Counted from the stretch's first letter, positions 20,721 to 29,764 are shown. The stretch: DNA of 64,000 nucleotides from Agapetus fuscipes (GCA_951799405.1 OX637343.1:15292524-15356523), one strand, 5' to 3'. Program-made: numbers and translations. Notes: generated by a model from the letters alone, not told the origin.

Positions 20721-21150
20721 ATTATTATTATTATTATTGGTAATTTTTTTCTGCGCCTTTTCATGACCGTTGGTCATCCCAAAGGCGCTGAAGATTGTAT
20801 GAATAAGTGAGTTTTCAGGGCCCTTCTGAAAGCTGCCTCTTTTTCTGTTGTCCGCAGTCCTGCTGGCAATGAGTTCCAGGCCATGGGCGCAGCAACACGG
20901 AAAGCACGATCACCAAATACGGTAGTCGGGTTTCTCCTCGGAAGCTCCAGCGTGCTGCCAATTGTTTGAGTTGACCTCAGTGTCCAGCCTCTCTCGTCCA
21001 CACATTTTTCTTGATGAGCTCTTGCAGATATTCTGGAGCTGCTCCATGCAGAACCTTGTGTGTAATAGCGCACAGCTTGAACGTTACCCTCTCAGGTATA
21101 CGTAGCCAGTGTAGCCTTTTCAGCAGTGGAGTGATATGGCAGAAATTGGA
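20721..21150 (-). mobile_element. L2/CR1-like LINE 3' end, nested
   Basis: About 430 bp with a (TAA)n tail at the left end (3' end on the minus strand). Inserted in the core of an A-SINE, so it is younger than that SINE. Confidence 0.8.
20774..21073 (-). CDS. L2/CR1-like RT extreme C-terminus (partial)
   Basis: 99 open codons on the minus strand. The block VFGDRAFRVAAPMAWNSLPA followed by an FRRALKTHLF-like end is the standard C-terminus of CR1/L2-group reverse transcriptases. Endonuclease and catalytic RT parts are missing (5' truncation). The intact frame suggests a young insertion. Confidence 0.85.
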   Translation of the reverse strand: MRYYTQGSAWSSSRISARAHQEKCVDERGWTLRSTQTIGSTLELPRRNPTTVFGDRAFRVAAPMAWNSLPAGLRTTEKEAAFRRALKTHLFIQSSAPLG

Positions 21151-21152
21151 CT

Positions 21153-21315
21153 AGCTATAGTTTCAAGGAAGGTCGGCAAGAGTTGCAGGTCTTATGTTCA
21201 TTTTAAATTAGGTTTTAATATTGTAAGTCCACATGCGGCATGTGTAAACGTGAACTTATTCGTGTCTGCTTGTGGGAATGCATGTTATATGAATCTCAAA
21301 TGCAATGTACATTTT
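21153..21315 (+). mobile_element. A-SINE 3' part
   Basis: CAAGGAAGGTCGGCAAGAG through ATATGAATCTCAAATGCAATG; continuation of 20665-20720. Confidence 0.8.
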
Positions 21316-21350
21316 CAAAAAACTGTAAAAAAAATAAAAAAATACATAAT

Positions 21351-21775
21351 CAACGACGTTACCATGTTGAAAACACCGGCTCCCATAGATCACCAAAGTT
21401 AAGCAATATTAGGCGCGGATAGTACTTGGATGGGTTACCGCTCAGGTAACATCTTGGACCGGTCCGTAGTCCAGTGGCAACACTTTGGACTCGTAAATGG
21501 AAGGTTGTGGATTCGGATCCCGGCGGAGCACAAAAAATATACCATTTATATTTCGAATGTGCTCTTCGCTGAGTTGAAAAATTCGTGAACCTCTACCAAA
21601 GACCGGTCACTGAAAGGTCCATCCAACCTTACAACAACTGGGTCTTGCTTGAGAATTGGCGCTTTCTGCAGCAACGACCACGCTCGCAGAGGGCTCTTGA
21701 GGTGTGATACACACAAAAACAGCGCTCACCAAATAAATCATCCTAATATTAATATTATCATTATAGGTATACAAG
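21351..21775 (+). mobile_element. B-SINE with 5S-rRNA-like and tRNA-like heads
   Basis: 21351-21457 resembles 5S rRNA: CCCATAGATCACCAAAGTTA, AGCAATATTAGGCGCGGA and the intermediate/C-box region TAGTACTTGGATGGGTTACC. 21458-21533 is tRNA-like: GGTCCGTAGTCCAGTGG and B box GGATTCGGATCCC. Then a body with CCGGTCACTGAAAGGTCC and a 3' end AAATAAATCATCC plus TAA-rich tail. Both pol III promoters are present in one unit. Confidence 0.85.
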
Positions 21776-22102
21776 CAAACATCAATCAGATGCCAGGAAA
21801 CTACGCATAGCATTGTAAAGTCTTACAGTGTCGTTTATGAATAACGCTGTAATGGATGAAGTCTAGTTGAGATGTCGTTGATAGAGGTAATCACACGTTT
21901 AGGACTTAATTAACAAGAGTAGTGACTGTTTCTATAAAAAAATGTTTTGTTGAAGTTTCTCATTTTTCATCATAACAAATAACCGGTGTCAAAATTTTCA
22001 AGGCTTAATTTTTCATACTTTGTCCATTATGTAAATGGCTTCTTGCTGTTTTGTTGGATATTGTGTTATACATAAAATATTGATCTATAAAAGAGATATA
22101 AA
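21776..22102. other. unassigned sequence
   Basis: No family recognised. Confidence 0.3.
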
Positions 22103-22263
22103 TTTAATCTAAATCTAAATCTCAGCTGCAAAGATATGTATCATTTCAGATTCCCACAAGCAGACATGCATAATTTCGCGCTTACACATGCCGCATGTGG
22201 ACCTACAATATAAAAACCCAATCTCAAATGAACATATTTATTAAGCCCTGCAACTCTTGCCGT
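22103..22263 (-). mobile_element. A-SINE 3' part, interrupted by an R1-like LINE
   Basis: AATCTAAATCTAAATCTCAG tail through GCAACTCTTGCCGT; the other part is at 23893-23945. Confidence 0.85.
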
Positions 22264-23546
22264 CGTACTTCTCCGCGCGACGCGTTACGATGGACGCGGG
22301 CCCCACCCTTATTGAGAGGGATGTATCCAGGGGATGCCCCCAGGGCTCAGTCCTCGGGCCCCTCCTCTGGAACATCCTGTTTGATGATCTTCTCTCTCTC
22401 CCTCTCCCCCAGGGCTGCGAGGTGCGTGCTTACGCGGACGATGCGCTTCTCACTGTGGAGGCGGGATCACGTGCTAAGATGGAATCTCTATCTCAGTCAG
22501 CCCTCCGCGCCATAGCAGACTGGGGGGTTAATAATAAGCTCTCCTTTGCTCCCCACAAGACCGAAGCTATCCTCCTCAAGGGTAAGCTAGACGTCGGTAG
22601 ACCCCCAAAAATAATGTTCCTAGACACACGCGTAAAATTCTCGCGGACCGTAGTATACCTGGGCGTTTCCCTGAACGCCAACTTCCCCTTCGTTGAGCAC
22701 GCGAAAGCCATCACCCAGAAGGCGAATAGCGCATTCGGGAAGATGGCTCGACTATCGAACACGTCGTGGGGCCTGCGGGGTCGTGCACTCCGCATCCTCT
22801 ATGACTCGGTCTTCCTCGGCACCGCCGCTTATGCGGCGTCATGCTGGGCGGACAAGTGTCGGCGTGGAAATGCACGACGCGCGGCGCTTTCCGGTCAGAG
22901 GAGTTCGTTGCTCCTCCTGACAAAAGCGTACCGATCCACCGCGACGGACTCGCTCCCGGCCCTAGCCGGGGTGCTCCCCCTCGACCTCGAGCTCCAGTAC
23001 CGCGCCGCTATCGGTTCTCTCAGGCGAGGCCTCCCGGCCAAGCTTGAACATCAGGTGATCCCGCCGCCGCCGGATGGACGCCTGACGCAGCGTGTCAGGG
23101 ACTCGGTTCGCGACGCTACATACGCACAGTGGCAAAGGTACTGGGACGTCACATCGTGTGACAAGGTCATCTACTCCTTTTTTCCGTCGATCAGGGAGCG
23201 CATGGCTGCGCGGTGGCTCGTCCCGGACCACTTCACCAGCCAGTTCCTCACTGGTCACGGGAAATTTGCGCACTACCTTTTAGAACGGGGCGTCATCTCT
23301 CAGGGTGGAGGGGAGTGTTTGTGCGGACCCATTGCCCAGGACGTGCGGCACGTCCTGTGGGATTGCCCTCTGCTGCACTCTCAACGAGAGCTCCTCATCG
23401 ACGCAGTCCGGCCGGCCGGTTCCGGACCGGTCGGCTACGCGGACTTCGTTGCCAGTAGAGCCAACTACCTTGCATTCCGCCGCTTCTGCCAGTCCTGGCA
23501 CGAGTTCGCAGCCGCGGGCTCAAGACTGGGCAGAGGTGACCATTAG
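22263..23546 (+). CDS. R1-clade reverse transcriptase, C-terminal two thirds
   Basis: Uninterrupted frame of about 427 codons ending at TAG. RT blocks in order: SRGCPQGSVLGPLLWNILFD, the catalytic AYADDALL, a LSFAPHKTEAILLKG block and VVYLGVSLNANFPF. After the RT: a thumb region and a C-terminal zinc-knuckle-like motif, CLCGPIAQDVRHVLWDCPLL, preceded by TGHGKFAHYLLERG, as in R1-clade ORF2 proteins. The apurinic-type endonuclease and the first RT blocks are lost to 5' truncation, so it cannot retrotranspose. The apparent start codon (TTG at 22257) lies in flanking SINE and is not native. No stop or frameshift over 1.28 kb argues for recent insertion. Base composition differs sharply from the host DNA. 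Confidence 0.9.
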   Translation, partial: SYFSARRVTMDAGPTLIERDVSRGCPQGSVLGPLLWNILFDDLLSLPLPQGCEVRAYADDALLTVEAGSRAKMESLSQSALRAIADWGVNNKLSFAPHKTEAILLKGKLDVGRPPKIMFLDTRVKFSRTVVYLGVSLNANFPFVEHAKAITQKANSAFGKMARLSNTSWGLRGRALRILYDSVFLGTAAYAASCWADKCRRGNARRAALSGQRSSLLLLTKAYRSTATDSLPALAGVLPLDLELQYRAAIGSLRRGLPAKLEHQVIPPPPDGRLTQRVRDSVRDATYAQWQRYWDVTSCDKVIYSFFPSIRERMAARWLVPDHFTSQFLTGHGKFAHYLLERGVISQGGGECLCGPIAQDVRHVLWDCPLLHSQRELLIDAVRPAGSGPVGYADFVASRANYLAFRRFCQSWHEFAAAGSRLGRGDH

Positions 23547-23892
23547 CCCTCAGTCAGTCCTCGCGACACCCATACATATTGACGTATGTACACCCATAAC
23601 TTACTGCGCTCAGCGCGGATGGCAACTCGTTCGATACACGTCAATGAAGGGCTCCCGTCAGGCACATTAGCTTCAGTAACCTCGACGTTTTGGGGAGGGT
23701 GGGACTTCTTAGAGTCATGCGTTAGCCCCTGATTTGAGGATCCTCTTTTTCCTTTCTTGAGCAGAGTAACTTTAGCTGATTAACTTCAACGGGAAGGCCT
23801 TCCGCCGCCAAAAAAACATTGCAAGTGAAGTATCACCAAGTGAAGCGACTCCGCATGAGTTGTATGAACTTGGTGGGTGGAGGTGGGTAGTG
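22264..23892 (+). mobile_element. R1-clade LINE, 5'-truncated, inside an A-SINE
   Basis: GC-rich block in AT-rich surroundings. Removing it rejoins the A-SINE as CTTGCCGT/CCTTCCCTG with no lost base. Contains the RT frame at 22263-23546 and a 3' UTR of about 340 bp. No poly-A tail is obvious. R1 proper inserts in 28S rDNA; this copy does not. Confidence 0.8.
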
Positions 23893-23945
23893 CCTTCCCT
23901 GAAGCAGGGGTGACATTGGCAAAGTGAACCATTTTTTACAGTATG
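23893..23945 (-). mobile_element. A-SINE 5' part
   Basis: CCTTCCCTGAAGCAGGGGTG, AAGTGAACCATTTTTTACAG; rejoins 22103-22263. Confidence 0.85.
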
Positions 23946-24129
23946 ATGATATATTTGTTCTTCGTGAATAACACATCAAGAGCTCTGGACAAGCTTGGTT
24001 GTCATTGTGTAAAGATACAATTCTAAAGCAAAAGCCATTTACTGGAAGACAGTGTTTTTATACCGATGATTTTATTAACCCTATAAAGGACCTACTGGGA
24101 AAACAAATGTTAACTTTTTGTGCTTCTCT

Positions 24130-24195
24130 GAGAATCTAGCCGGCTTCCTTTAAATTACCAGTCGAAAGCGTTAACCACTGGACTAGAGACTGATC
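24130..24195 (-). repeat. tRNA-like fragment
   Basis: Minus strand CTCTAGTCCAGTGGTTAACG resembles the B-SINE tRNA A-box region. The B box is poor. Confidence 0.4.
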
Positions 24196-24388
24196 AAATA
24201 ACGTAAATTGCGTCACATTTCAAGAGGTTTCTTCTATTTTGACGTCAAAATGATATCGCACAACAAGAGGGTTAAAATCTTTGAAATCTAATACACTTTG
24301 AAATAAGAGTTTTAGGCTTACACGGCCAGCTAATGATGCTGGAGTGATGTTTTCCGGGATCTGTTGCCGTTGTCTGTGGGAGCTGGAG

Positions 24389-24436
24389 CTTCCGGACGTT
24401 TCGCCCATTTCTACGATGGTCTTCTTCAGCGTGAAG
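24389..24436 (-). ncRNA. hammerhead ribozyme-like motif (intact core)
   Basis: Minus strand: CTTCACG, then CTGAAGA, stem II with CCAT/ATGG, GAAA, palindromic ACGT, C, then CGGAAG. CGGAAG can pair with CTTCACG apart from one bulged A (stem I). All conserved core bases (CUGANGA, GAAA) are present. Confidence 0.6.
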
Positions 24437-24506
24437 TATGATGATCTTGATAGGAACTGTGAAATTGAAACTGTGAAAAATGTCACAGTTCATCTTCATC
24501 ATCATA

Positions 24507-24555
24507 CTTCACGCTGAAGAAGTCCACCGTAGAAATGGGTGAAACGTCCGAAAGC
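24507..24555 (+). ncRNA. hammerhead ribozyme-like motif, opposite arm
   Basis: CTTCACG, CTGAAGA, stem II CACC/GGGTG, GAAA, ACGT, C, CGAAAG. Same order as the minus-strand copy, with one stem I mismatch. Confidence 0.55.
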
Positions 24556-24645
24556 TCCAGCTCCCACAGACCACGGCAACAGATCCCGGAAAACATCACT
24601 CCAGCAACACTATTGAATGTAAGTTAAATCTTATACACTTCGGCC

Positions 24646-24764
24646 CAGTATTTTCAACGTTAGCATAGCGACTTTAAACTGAATGAAAAGGACGCACCGA
24701 TGTCAATCATTTGGGTAATTTTTGTATTCGTTGAAAGTCACGTAAGCTAACGTTGAAAAAACTG
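24646..24764. mobile_element. MITE-3 (119 bp)
   Basis: Inverted ends of about 40 bp: CAGTATTTTCAACGTTAGC at the left; reverse complement CAGTTTTTTCAACGTTAGC at the right. Similarity continues through a GACTTT block. No clear target duplication. Confidence 0.65.
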
Positions 24765-25145
24765 CGTCTTAATGTTATAATGTAAAATTTCTTAATAACA
24801 AACTAACACGTATCAGTTTCTGCCACACATCTTTGACAGTAACGTGTATTTCCTATCTTAGTTAACCACAAATTTCAAATATCTAAGTTTCTTCAAAACC
24901 CAAAACTACACGCCTCATGTTTTATGAGCGCGAGGTAAAAATAATAAAAAAACCCTCGGAGGGCAAAGTTGAAAATTCCGAGCAAACACAAGTTTCAATA
25001 TGTTATGTAACTGAATAAACAAGGAGAGCTGGCGGGAGTTTTGAGGCCGCGATCAATAGCTTTGGAACTTTCTTTGTTTACAATCAAAACACGTAGCAAA
25101 TAATCCGATCATAGCATCAAACTTCCGAATCATTTATAAGCCAGT
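24765..25145. other. unassigned sequence
   Basis: No family recognised. Confidence 0.3.
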
Positions 25146-25495
25146 GTGGAGGACTGTTGTGACCTGGTTCCCGACTCAGCGAGCGCGCTTGGAGGATGTT
25201 GTTTTTGGTTGGATGATGTAAACATACCTGGAACAAAGAGAAAAAGTATGATTAGAAAATGTGAAGCATTCAACAATATAGAAAGTAATATCTTAAAAAT
25301 TGACAGGAGCTTTGCGGTGGCCGGGCCGGTTACCTGGAACAATTTGCCCGTCGGTGTTTGCACGAACCAACCTACCACCACCTTCAAAAAAGGTGTGAAG
25401 ACACTGCTTTTCTCCAGAAGCCATGGCGCTCTTGAGATGGTCCTGGACCATTCAATGGCGCCACAGGAAATAAATCATCCATCATCATCATCTAT
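25146..25495 (+). pseudogene. L2/CR1-like LINE 3' end
   Basis: Frame with RSFAVAGPVTWNNLPVGV and FKKGVKTLLFSR, the usual C-terminal block of L2/CR1 reverse transcriptases. The upstream VPDSASALGG part is poorly conserved. Only the C-terminus remains. The 3' end runs GGCGCTCTTGAGATGG, about 30 bases, AAATAAATCATCC and (ATC)n. That order and spacing match the B-SINE 3' end, which suggests this LINE family mobilised it. Confidence 0.75.
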
Positions 25496-25499
25496 AATT

Positions 25500-25685
25500 A
25501 ATAATCTAAGTTGCAGAGATAATATATTTAGTGCTAATACTTTTACTACTAAGATTAATATTACATACATTTACACGTATAAATTCACGCTTAAACATCC
25601 CGCTGCGCAGGAGGCATTGCAACTCTTGCCAAATCTCCGTGAAACAGGGGTGAGATTGGCAACATGAACTATTTTTAGGATAAGT
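25500..25685 (-). mobile_element. A-SINE, divergent
   Basis: AATCTAAGTTGCAGAG tail, ATTCACGCTTAAACATCC, and GTGAAACAGGGGTGAGATT core. Confidence 0.75.
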
Positions 25686-25711
25686 GGTCAATTTCTTACC
25701 AACATACGAGT

Positions 25712-25980
25712 ATAATAATAATATTAGGATGATTATTTGGTGAGCGCTGTTTTTGTGTGTATCTCACCTCAATAGCCCTTTGCGAGCTTGGTTGTCGCTA
25801 TAGAAATCACAATTTCTCAAGCAACACCTAGTTGCTGTAAAGCAGGATGAACCTTTGGTGACCGGTATTTGGTAAAGGTATATGAGTTTTACATCACAGT
25901 TCACAGCGATGAGCATATTTGAAAATATAAATAGGATATTTTTTGTAATCCACCAGGATTTGAATCCACGACTCATATTA
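25712..25980 (-). mobile_element. B-SINE, 5'-truncated
   Basis: Left end AATAATATTAGGATGATT (tail), GGTGAGCGCTGTTTTTGTG, body, and a tRNA-like B box from GGATTTGAATCC. No 5S part. Confidence 0.75.
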
Positions 25981-26004
25981 TTTACAAAAAATATATTTAT
26001 ACCT

Positions 26005-26080
26005 GATCCATAGATTATCGTTTTTTTGTTTGTACGAAAAAATTACGTAAGTGGCGGTTGAGCCATGGATTTGCATGTAT
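26005..26080. repeat. repeat G
   Basis: GTGGCGGTTGAGCCATGGATTT recurs at 33505-33535 (GGCGGTTGAGCCATAGATTT) with similar upstream ATCGTTTTTTT. Confidence 0.55.
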
Positions 26081-26371
26081 ATGCATAACAGCGTTTTACT
26101 TTCATCATTGCAATTTTGATAACTGTTTTTTTTTTAAATCATAAGAAAGTAACAGAGAAAATATAATTTAAACGTTCACAATAGGCAGAAAAAGTTCTTG
26201 AATATCCCCAAAAGGCTCTTTTCTTTTGCATACCAGAGTTTTCACAGCCCTTTTACAATAATAAAAAATATATGACACATTTGTTTTTTGGTTTATTCTG
26301 TATGATGATTCATCTAGATCTAGAACAATCCATTTAAAAAGGATCAGGAAATTGTGGTACATGAGTAAAAA

Positions 26372-26535
26372 ATCTAAGTCTTTTAATTCACATTAAATGC
26401 ATGCCCACAAACAGACACGTGTAAGCTAGCACTAACAAATGCTGCATGTGAATTTTCAAATTTAAATCCAAACCTCAAATTAACATAATAACCCTTCACT
26501 TCCCTGAAACAGGGGTAACATTGGTAAAGTGAAAT
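26372..26535 (-). mobile_element. A-SINE
   Basis: AATGCATGCCCACAAACAG, GCTGCATGTGAATTTTC and CCCTGAAACAGGGGTAACAT; 5' end lost. Confidence 0.75.
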
Positions 26536-26714
26536 AAAGGGTTAAAGTTCGATAAATTGACAAACGATTTTGATTATTTTTTTCTTCAATGTTTAACGCT
26601 AAAAGGGGATGAATACAAAAATATAAATATTAGCATGAGAATCAGACAAAGTTCCTTAATTAATAATAATCTAATCAAACAGCAAAAAAGTTTATTTTTG
26701 ACGATGCCTCGCCG

Positions 26715-26861
26715 CAAAAATGGTTCACTTTGCAAAAATCACATCTATTTCAGGGAAAATCTACCCGAGTTTCAGTGTCTACGTTCATTTCGAATTCTGG
26801 CTTTTATTTTTAAGTATCTTAATATGCAGCATGCGTAAGCGCAAACTTTCACACGGTCCGG
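26715..26861 (+). mobile_element. A-SINE 5' part, interrupted by a C-SINE
   Basis: AAAATGGTTCACTTTGC, degraded core, GTAAGCGCAAACTTTCAC. Continues at 27172-27255. Confidence 0.7.
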
Positions 26862-27171
26862 TCGATAGCTCAGTTGTGAGAGTGCTTGCATTCCATGCCG
26901 TGAGCTCGGGTTCGAATCCCACCGAGGGTGTCATAAATGGTTTCCCGTTTCGGTATTATTTTAAACCGCAACATAAAAATACCGGCAAGGTTTACTCAGC
27001 CTTTACAAGAAATGAGTACCAGCCCGCTTGGGAGCTGGGAAACCTCCACTTCAACTGAAATGGTTGGCGTAAGGCCGGCCCTGTAAAAATAAAAAAGGAT
27101 CAACTCGCCACATGCGACCCCTTCGGGGATAACGCGGCAAGAAGTTACACTTTGTGTGTAGCTTAGTTGCA
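26862..27171 (+). mobile_element. C-SINE, full length, nested in an A-SINE
   Basis: A box TAGCTCAGTTGTGAGAG, B box GGTTCGAATCCC, body AAGGCCGGCCCTG, CCCCTTCGGGGATAACGCGG, ends GTGTAGCTTAGTTGCA. Close to 4945-5275 in sequence. Confidence 0.85.
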
Positions 27172-27255
27172 TTTTTTGTTGTTGTTACGTACACGTGTTT
27201 GTTTTATTGGCATACATTTAAAATGAATCTTACCTGTTAATATAGCCTTCTAACT
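27172..27255 (+). mobile_element. A-SINE 3' part
   Basis: TACGTACACGTGTTTGTTTT through CTAACTTAGATTATAATT. Confidence 0.65.
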
Positions 27256-27367
27256 TAGATTATAATTATATTAAAGACTCCTAGCTAATTTGTAATTATT
27301 TTTGTCTGAAAATACGCATAAAATACGAATTTAAACATGAATGCTTGTGCGCATATGAATCGATAGT

Positions 27368-27394
27368 TTTAAAAGTATCTTTGCAACTTAGATT
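27368..27394 (+). mobile_element. A-SINE tail fragment
   Basis: AAAAGTATCTTTGCAACTTA followed by GATTG; lies just before MITE-1 copy b. Confidence 0.5.
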
Positions 27395-27401
27395 GCCAAA
27401 T

Positions 27402-27656
27402 CGCTCCCCCAGTTCTTGTTTATCGTATACGCCAATCTTGTCTTATATGACTTTTTCATGCAGTTGTCTCATGAATCAAATTCTACACAATCTGAGCTAA
27501 GAAAAACCGTAAAACTCGATAATGTGAGAGTTGTTTTAAATCTTTTGTAAATAAATTTCTTGTTTTCATAAGACACATTGGTCCAGTACACATGCAAACA
27601 TTGCTCATGTAAATTTTTCTCAATGGCGTATACGATAAACAAGAACTAAGGCAGCG
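27402..27656. mobile_element. MITE-1 copy b (255 bp)
   Basis: Same inverted ends (AGTTCTTGTTTATCGTATAC) and almost the same interior as 13568-13822. Flanks show AAAT on both sides, a possible short target duplication. Confidence 0.85.
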
Positions 27657-28165
27657 AAATGGCTGGTGCATCATTAAAAAAAGACAAAAAGATGTGTGAG
27701 ATAAAATACATAAAAAAGAAGGCTCACAAAAATAAGATTTATCAAAACTTCCAAGATTTGCGATTCCAGGCTTTTTTAGTGAGGCTGTGAAAGTTGTAAA
27801 CTTTTTTACGCTTCTCTGAATGCTGATGAGTTGTCTCAAGTTATTGTGTGTTTTTAAATGAAAAAAATAGGATGTAGGAGTGATGCACGAGGAAATATTA
27901 TAAAATTTTGTATCAAGAAGGATTTTATACAAATTTAGCCGCCTAGAGTACTATAGCGAAAAGCCTTTTCTTGTTAGTTTTTTCAACAATTTCATTGTTC
28001 TGTGAGTGAATTGATTTGTACATTATTAATGGAATTCTAGGTTTACTCGTCTGCAGTTTTAAATGTGTTTTTAGTTGTAGGTAATTCCGTTTTATTAGAA
28101 TAAAATAATAAAGAAAAAAAACATTTTCTTTATTTATAAAATATTAAATATTACTTTAACAAATA
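27657..28165. other. unassigned sequence
   Basis: A 149-codon minus-strand frame at 27483-27932 overlaps the MITE and shows no recognisable domain. Confidence 0.3.
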
Positions 28166-28425
28166 AAATAAAATTTCCTTGACTTATAGGTTGGTATGCG
28201 GCTGACCATCCATTCTGTAAAAATCGTTCACTTTGCAAATATCACCCCTGTTTCAGGAAAGGACGGCAAGAGTTGCAGGGTGTATGTACATTTGAGATTT
28301 GGGTTTTTATGCTGTAGGCTTTCATGCGGCATGCGCAAGCGCGAACTTGTACGTGTCTGATTGTGAGAATGCATATAATGTGAATCCCTAATGTAACATA
28401 TATTTATAACTTAGAAAAGATAAAT
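28166..28425 (+). mobile_element. A-SINE, full length
   Basis: TTTCCTTGACTTATAGGTTG start, AAAGGACGGCAAGAG, GGCATGCGCAAGCGCGAAC. Tail decayed to CTTAGAAAAGATAAATAA. Confidence 0.8.
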
Positions 28426-28589
28426 AATATAAGATAAGAAAATAATATTAATATAAACTGTTGTGTGAAACTGATGATATTTTGATTTCAGTTTGAATAA
28501 AAAATACTGTTACAACTTTAAGTATTTGAGTTCATCAATAAAAATATATAATAATCTTACTTGCAAAAATATTTTATGTAGAATTTGCC

Positions 28590-28680
28590 ACAAATGCCAC
28601 ATGTGAAACCGTTCGATTATAACGTGACAAGAAGGCACACTATATGTGTAGCTTAGTTGCGCTTGCGTTGCCGTGAAATT
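28590..28680 (+). mobile_element. C-SINE 3' fragment
   Basis: GCCACATGTGAAACCG, AACGTGACAAGAAGG and GTGTAGCTTAGTTGCGC. Confidence 0.6.
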
Positions 28681-29155
28681 AAAAAAATACAGTATAAAAT
28701 ACTGCCTTCTACTCGTAGTGATACGGTTTGATATCACTAGAAAGATTCTGAACTGAAGAGAGAGAAAACAAAACTAACGGCAAAGGGTCTTAATAGTATT
28801 GTAAAAAGAGGAAAACAAAAAAAAGAAGGCTAACAAAGATTGATGCGTTCCACCAAAGATGGCGATGTCGCAAAAAATTGAATCCAAGATTCGTTCAGCT
28901 GTGGCCTGCTTTCTCTGCGTACTTTATGTATGGCTACTAAAGAAAATGGCAAATAGACGAATAAATTGCAAATCGAAATGCCTTTTTTTTTGCTTATTAG
29001 ATACTTATTTATCATTTTTGCGTGGATGGCTTTCTCGACTTTTCTAAGGTGGGTTTCGTCATGTATTTGAAAAGATAAAATATTTTATTAAAACCATGTT
29101 AAAAACACTTTTTATACGTAGATTGAAGAGAAACACAGTGTAATGTAAAAAAAAA
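28681..29155. other. unassigned sequence
   Basis: No family recognised. Confidence 0.3.
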
Positions 29156-29167
29156 CAAAGATTTTAT

Positions 29168-29293
29168 TCATGAGTTGATTTATTGCTTCGAGCGCTTCCG
29201 GTGTTAGCACACCATTATCAAGAGAAGTGAGAACAACACAATAGTATATTAACACCAATAGCGCTCGAGGAATTAAATCAACTCGTCATGAAA
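29168..29293. repeat. Penelope-type inverted repeat
   Basis: ATGAGTTGATTTATTGC / CTTCGAGCGC at the left is complementary to GCGCTCGAGGAATTAAATCA at the right. The left arm, on the minus strand, has a degenerate hammerhead (TTGATAA, GGTGT-loop-ACACC, GGAAGCGCT). Confidence 0.55.
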
Positions 29294-29449
29294 TACATTG
29301 TTTTTTGTTTTTTCATTGTTATTTTGAAATGATTTTCTTCAAATGTCAATACACAAGCGAGTATGAAATATTTGTTTGTGGGCATGCTTGAATCATTTAT
29401 CGAAAATATTAATACATATTTGACTACTGATACAGATTTTCTTTAATTT

Positions 29450-29545
29450 GTAAGTAAACTCGCACGTGTCTGTTTGTGGGCATACATTTAATAAAATTTT
29501 TAAATTTTAATATATCTCTGCAACTTAGATTATAGATATATTTTT
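29450..29545 (+). mobile_element. A-SINE 3' half
   Basis: GTAAGTAAACTCGCACGTGT through CTCTGCAACTTAGATTATAG. Confidence 0.75.
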
Positions 29546-29752
29546 TTTTTTTTTTTTTTTTTTTTCTAAAACGTAGTTTTATTTTCACAATAATATTTTC
29601 TACCTCAAGTACTTTCGACCTTCAATATTCAGGTCATTATCAAGAGTGATAATATTATTGTGAAAATAAAACTACGTTTTAGAAAACAAAAATTTTATTT
29701 TAAATAATTTATATCTATAATCTAAGTTGCAGAGATATATTAAAATTTAAAA
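29498..29752. repeat. foldback: A-SINE tail and Penelope-type repeat inverted
   Basis: Left arm 29498-29600 (ATATATCTCTGCAACTTAG, then CTAAAACGTAGTTTTATTTT) mirrors right arm 29648-29752. A degenerate hammerhead-type segment at 29605-29650 (minus) sits in the centre. A run of more than 20 T breaks the left arm. Confidence 0.7.
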
Positions 29753-29764
29753 TTCAAGATATAT

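Larger units (their letters stand above)
24320..24610. repeat. inverted repeat, arms of about 115 bp
   Basis: Left arm 24330-24450 and right arm 24498-24605 are imperfect complements, around a spacer with GAACTGTGAAATTGAAACTG. Each arm carries one hammerhead-like motif; both are listed separately. Confidence 0.8.

Noticed and set aside
21351..21457. A genuine 5S rRNA gene
   Set aside because: Diverged, lacks the normal 3' end and terminator and is fused to a tRNA-like head in a repeated unit.
22195..23670. Several overlapping frames on both strands in the R1-like region
   Set aside because: Shadow frames created by high GC content; only the RT frame has conserved domain motifs.
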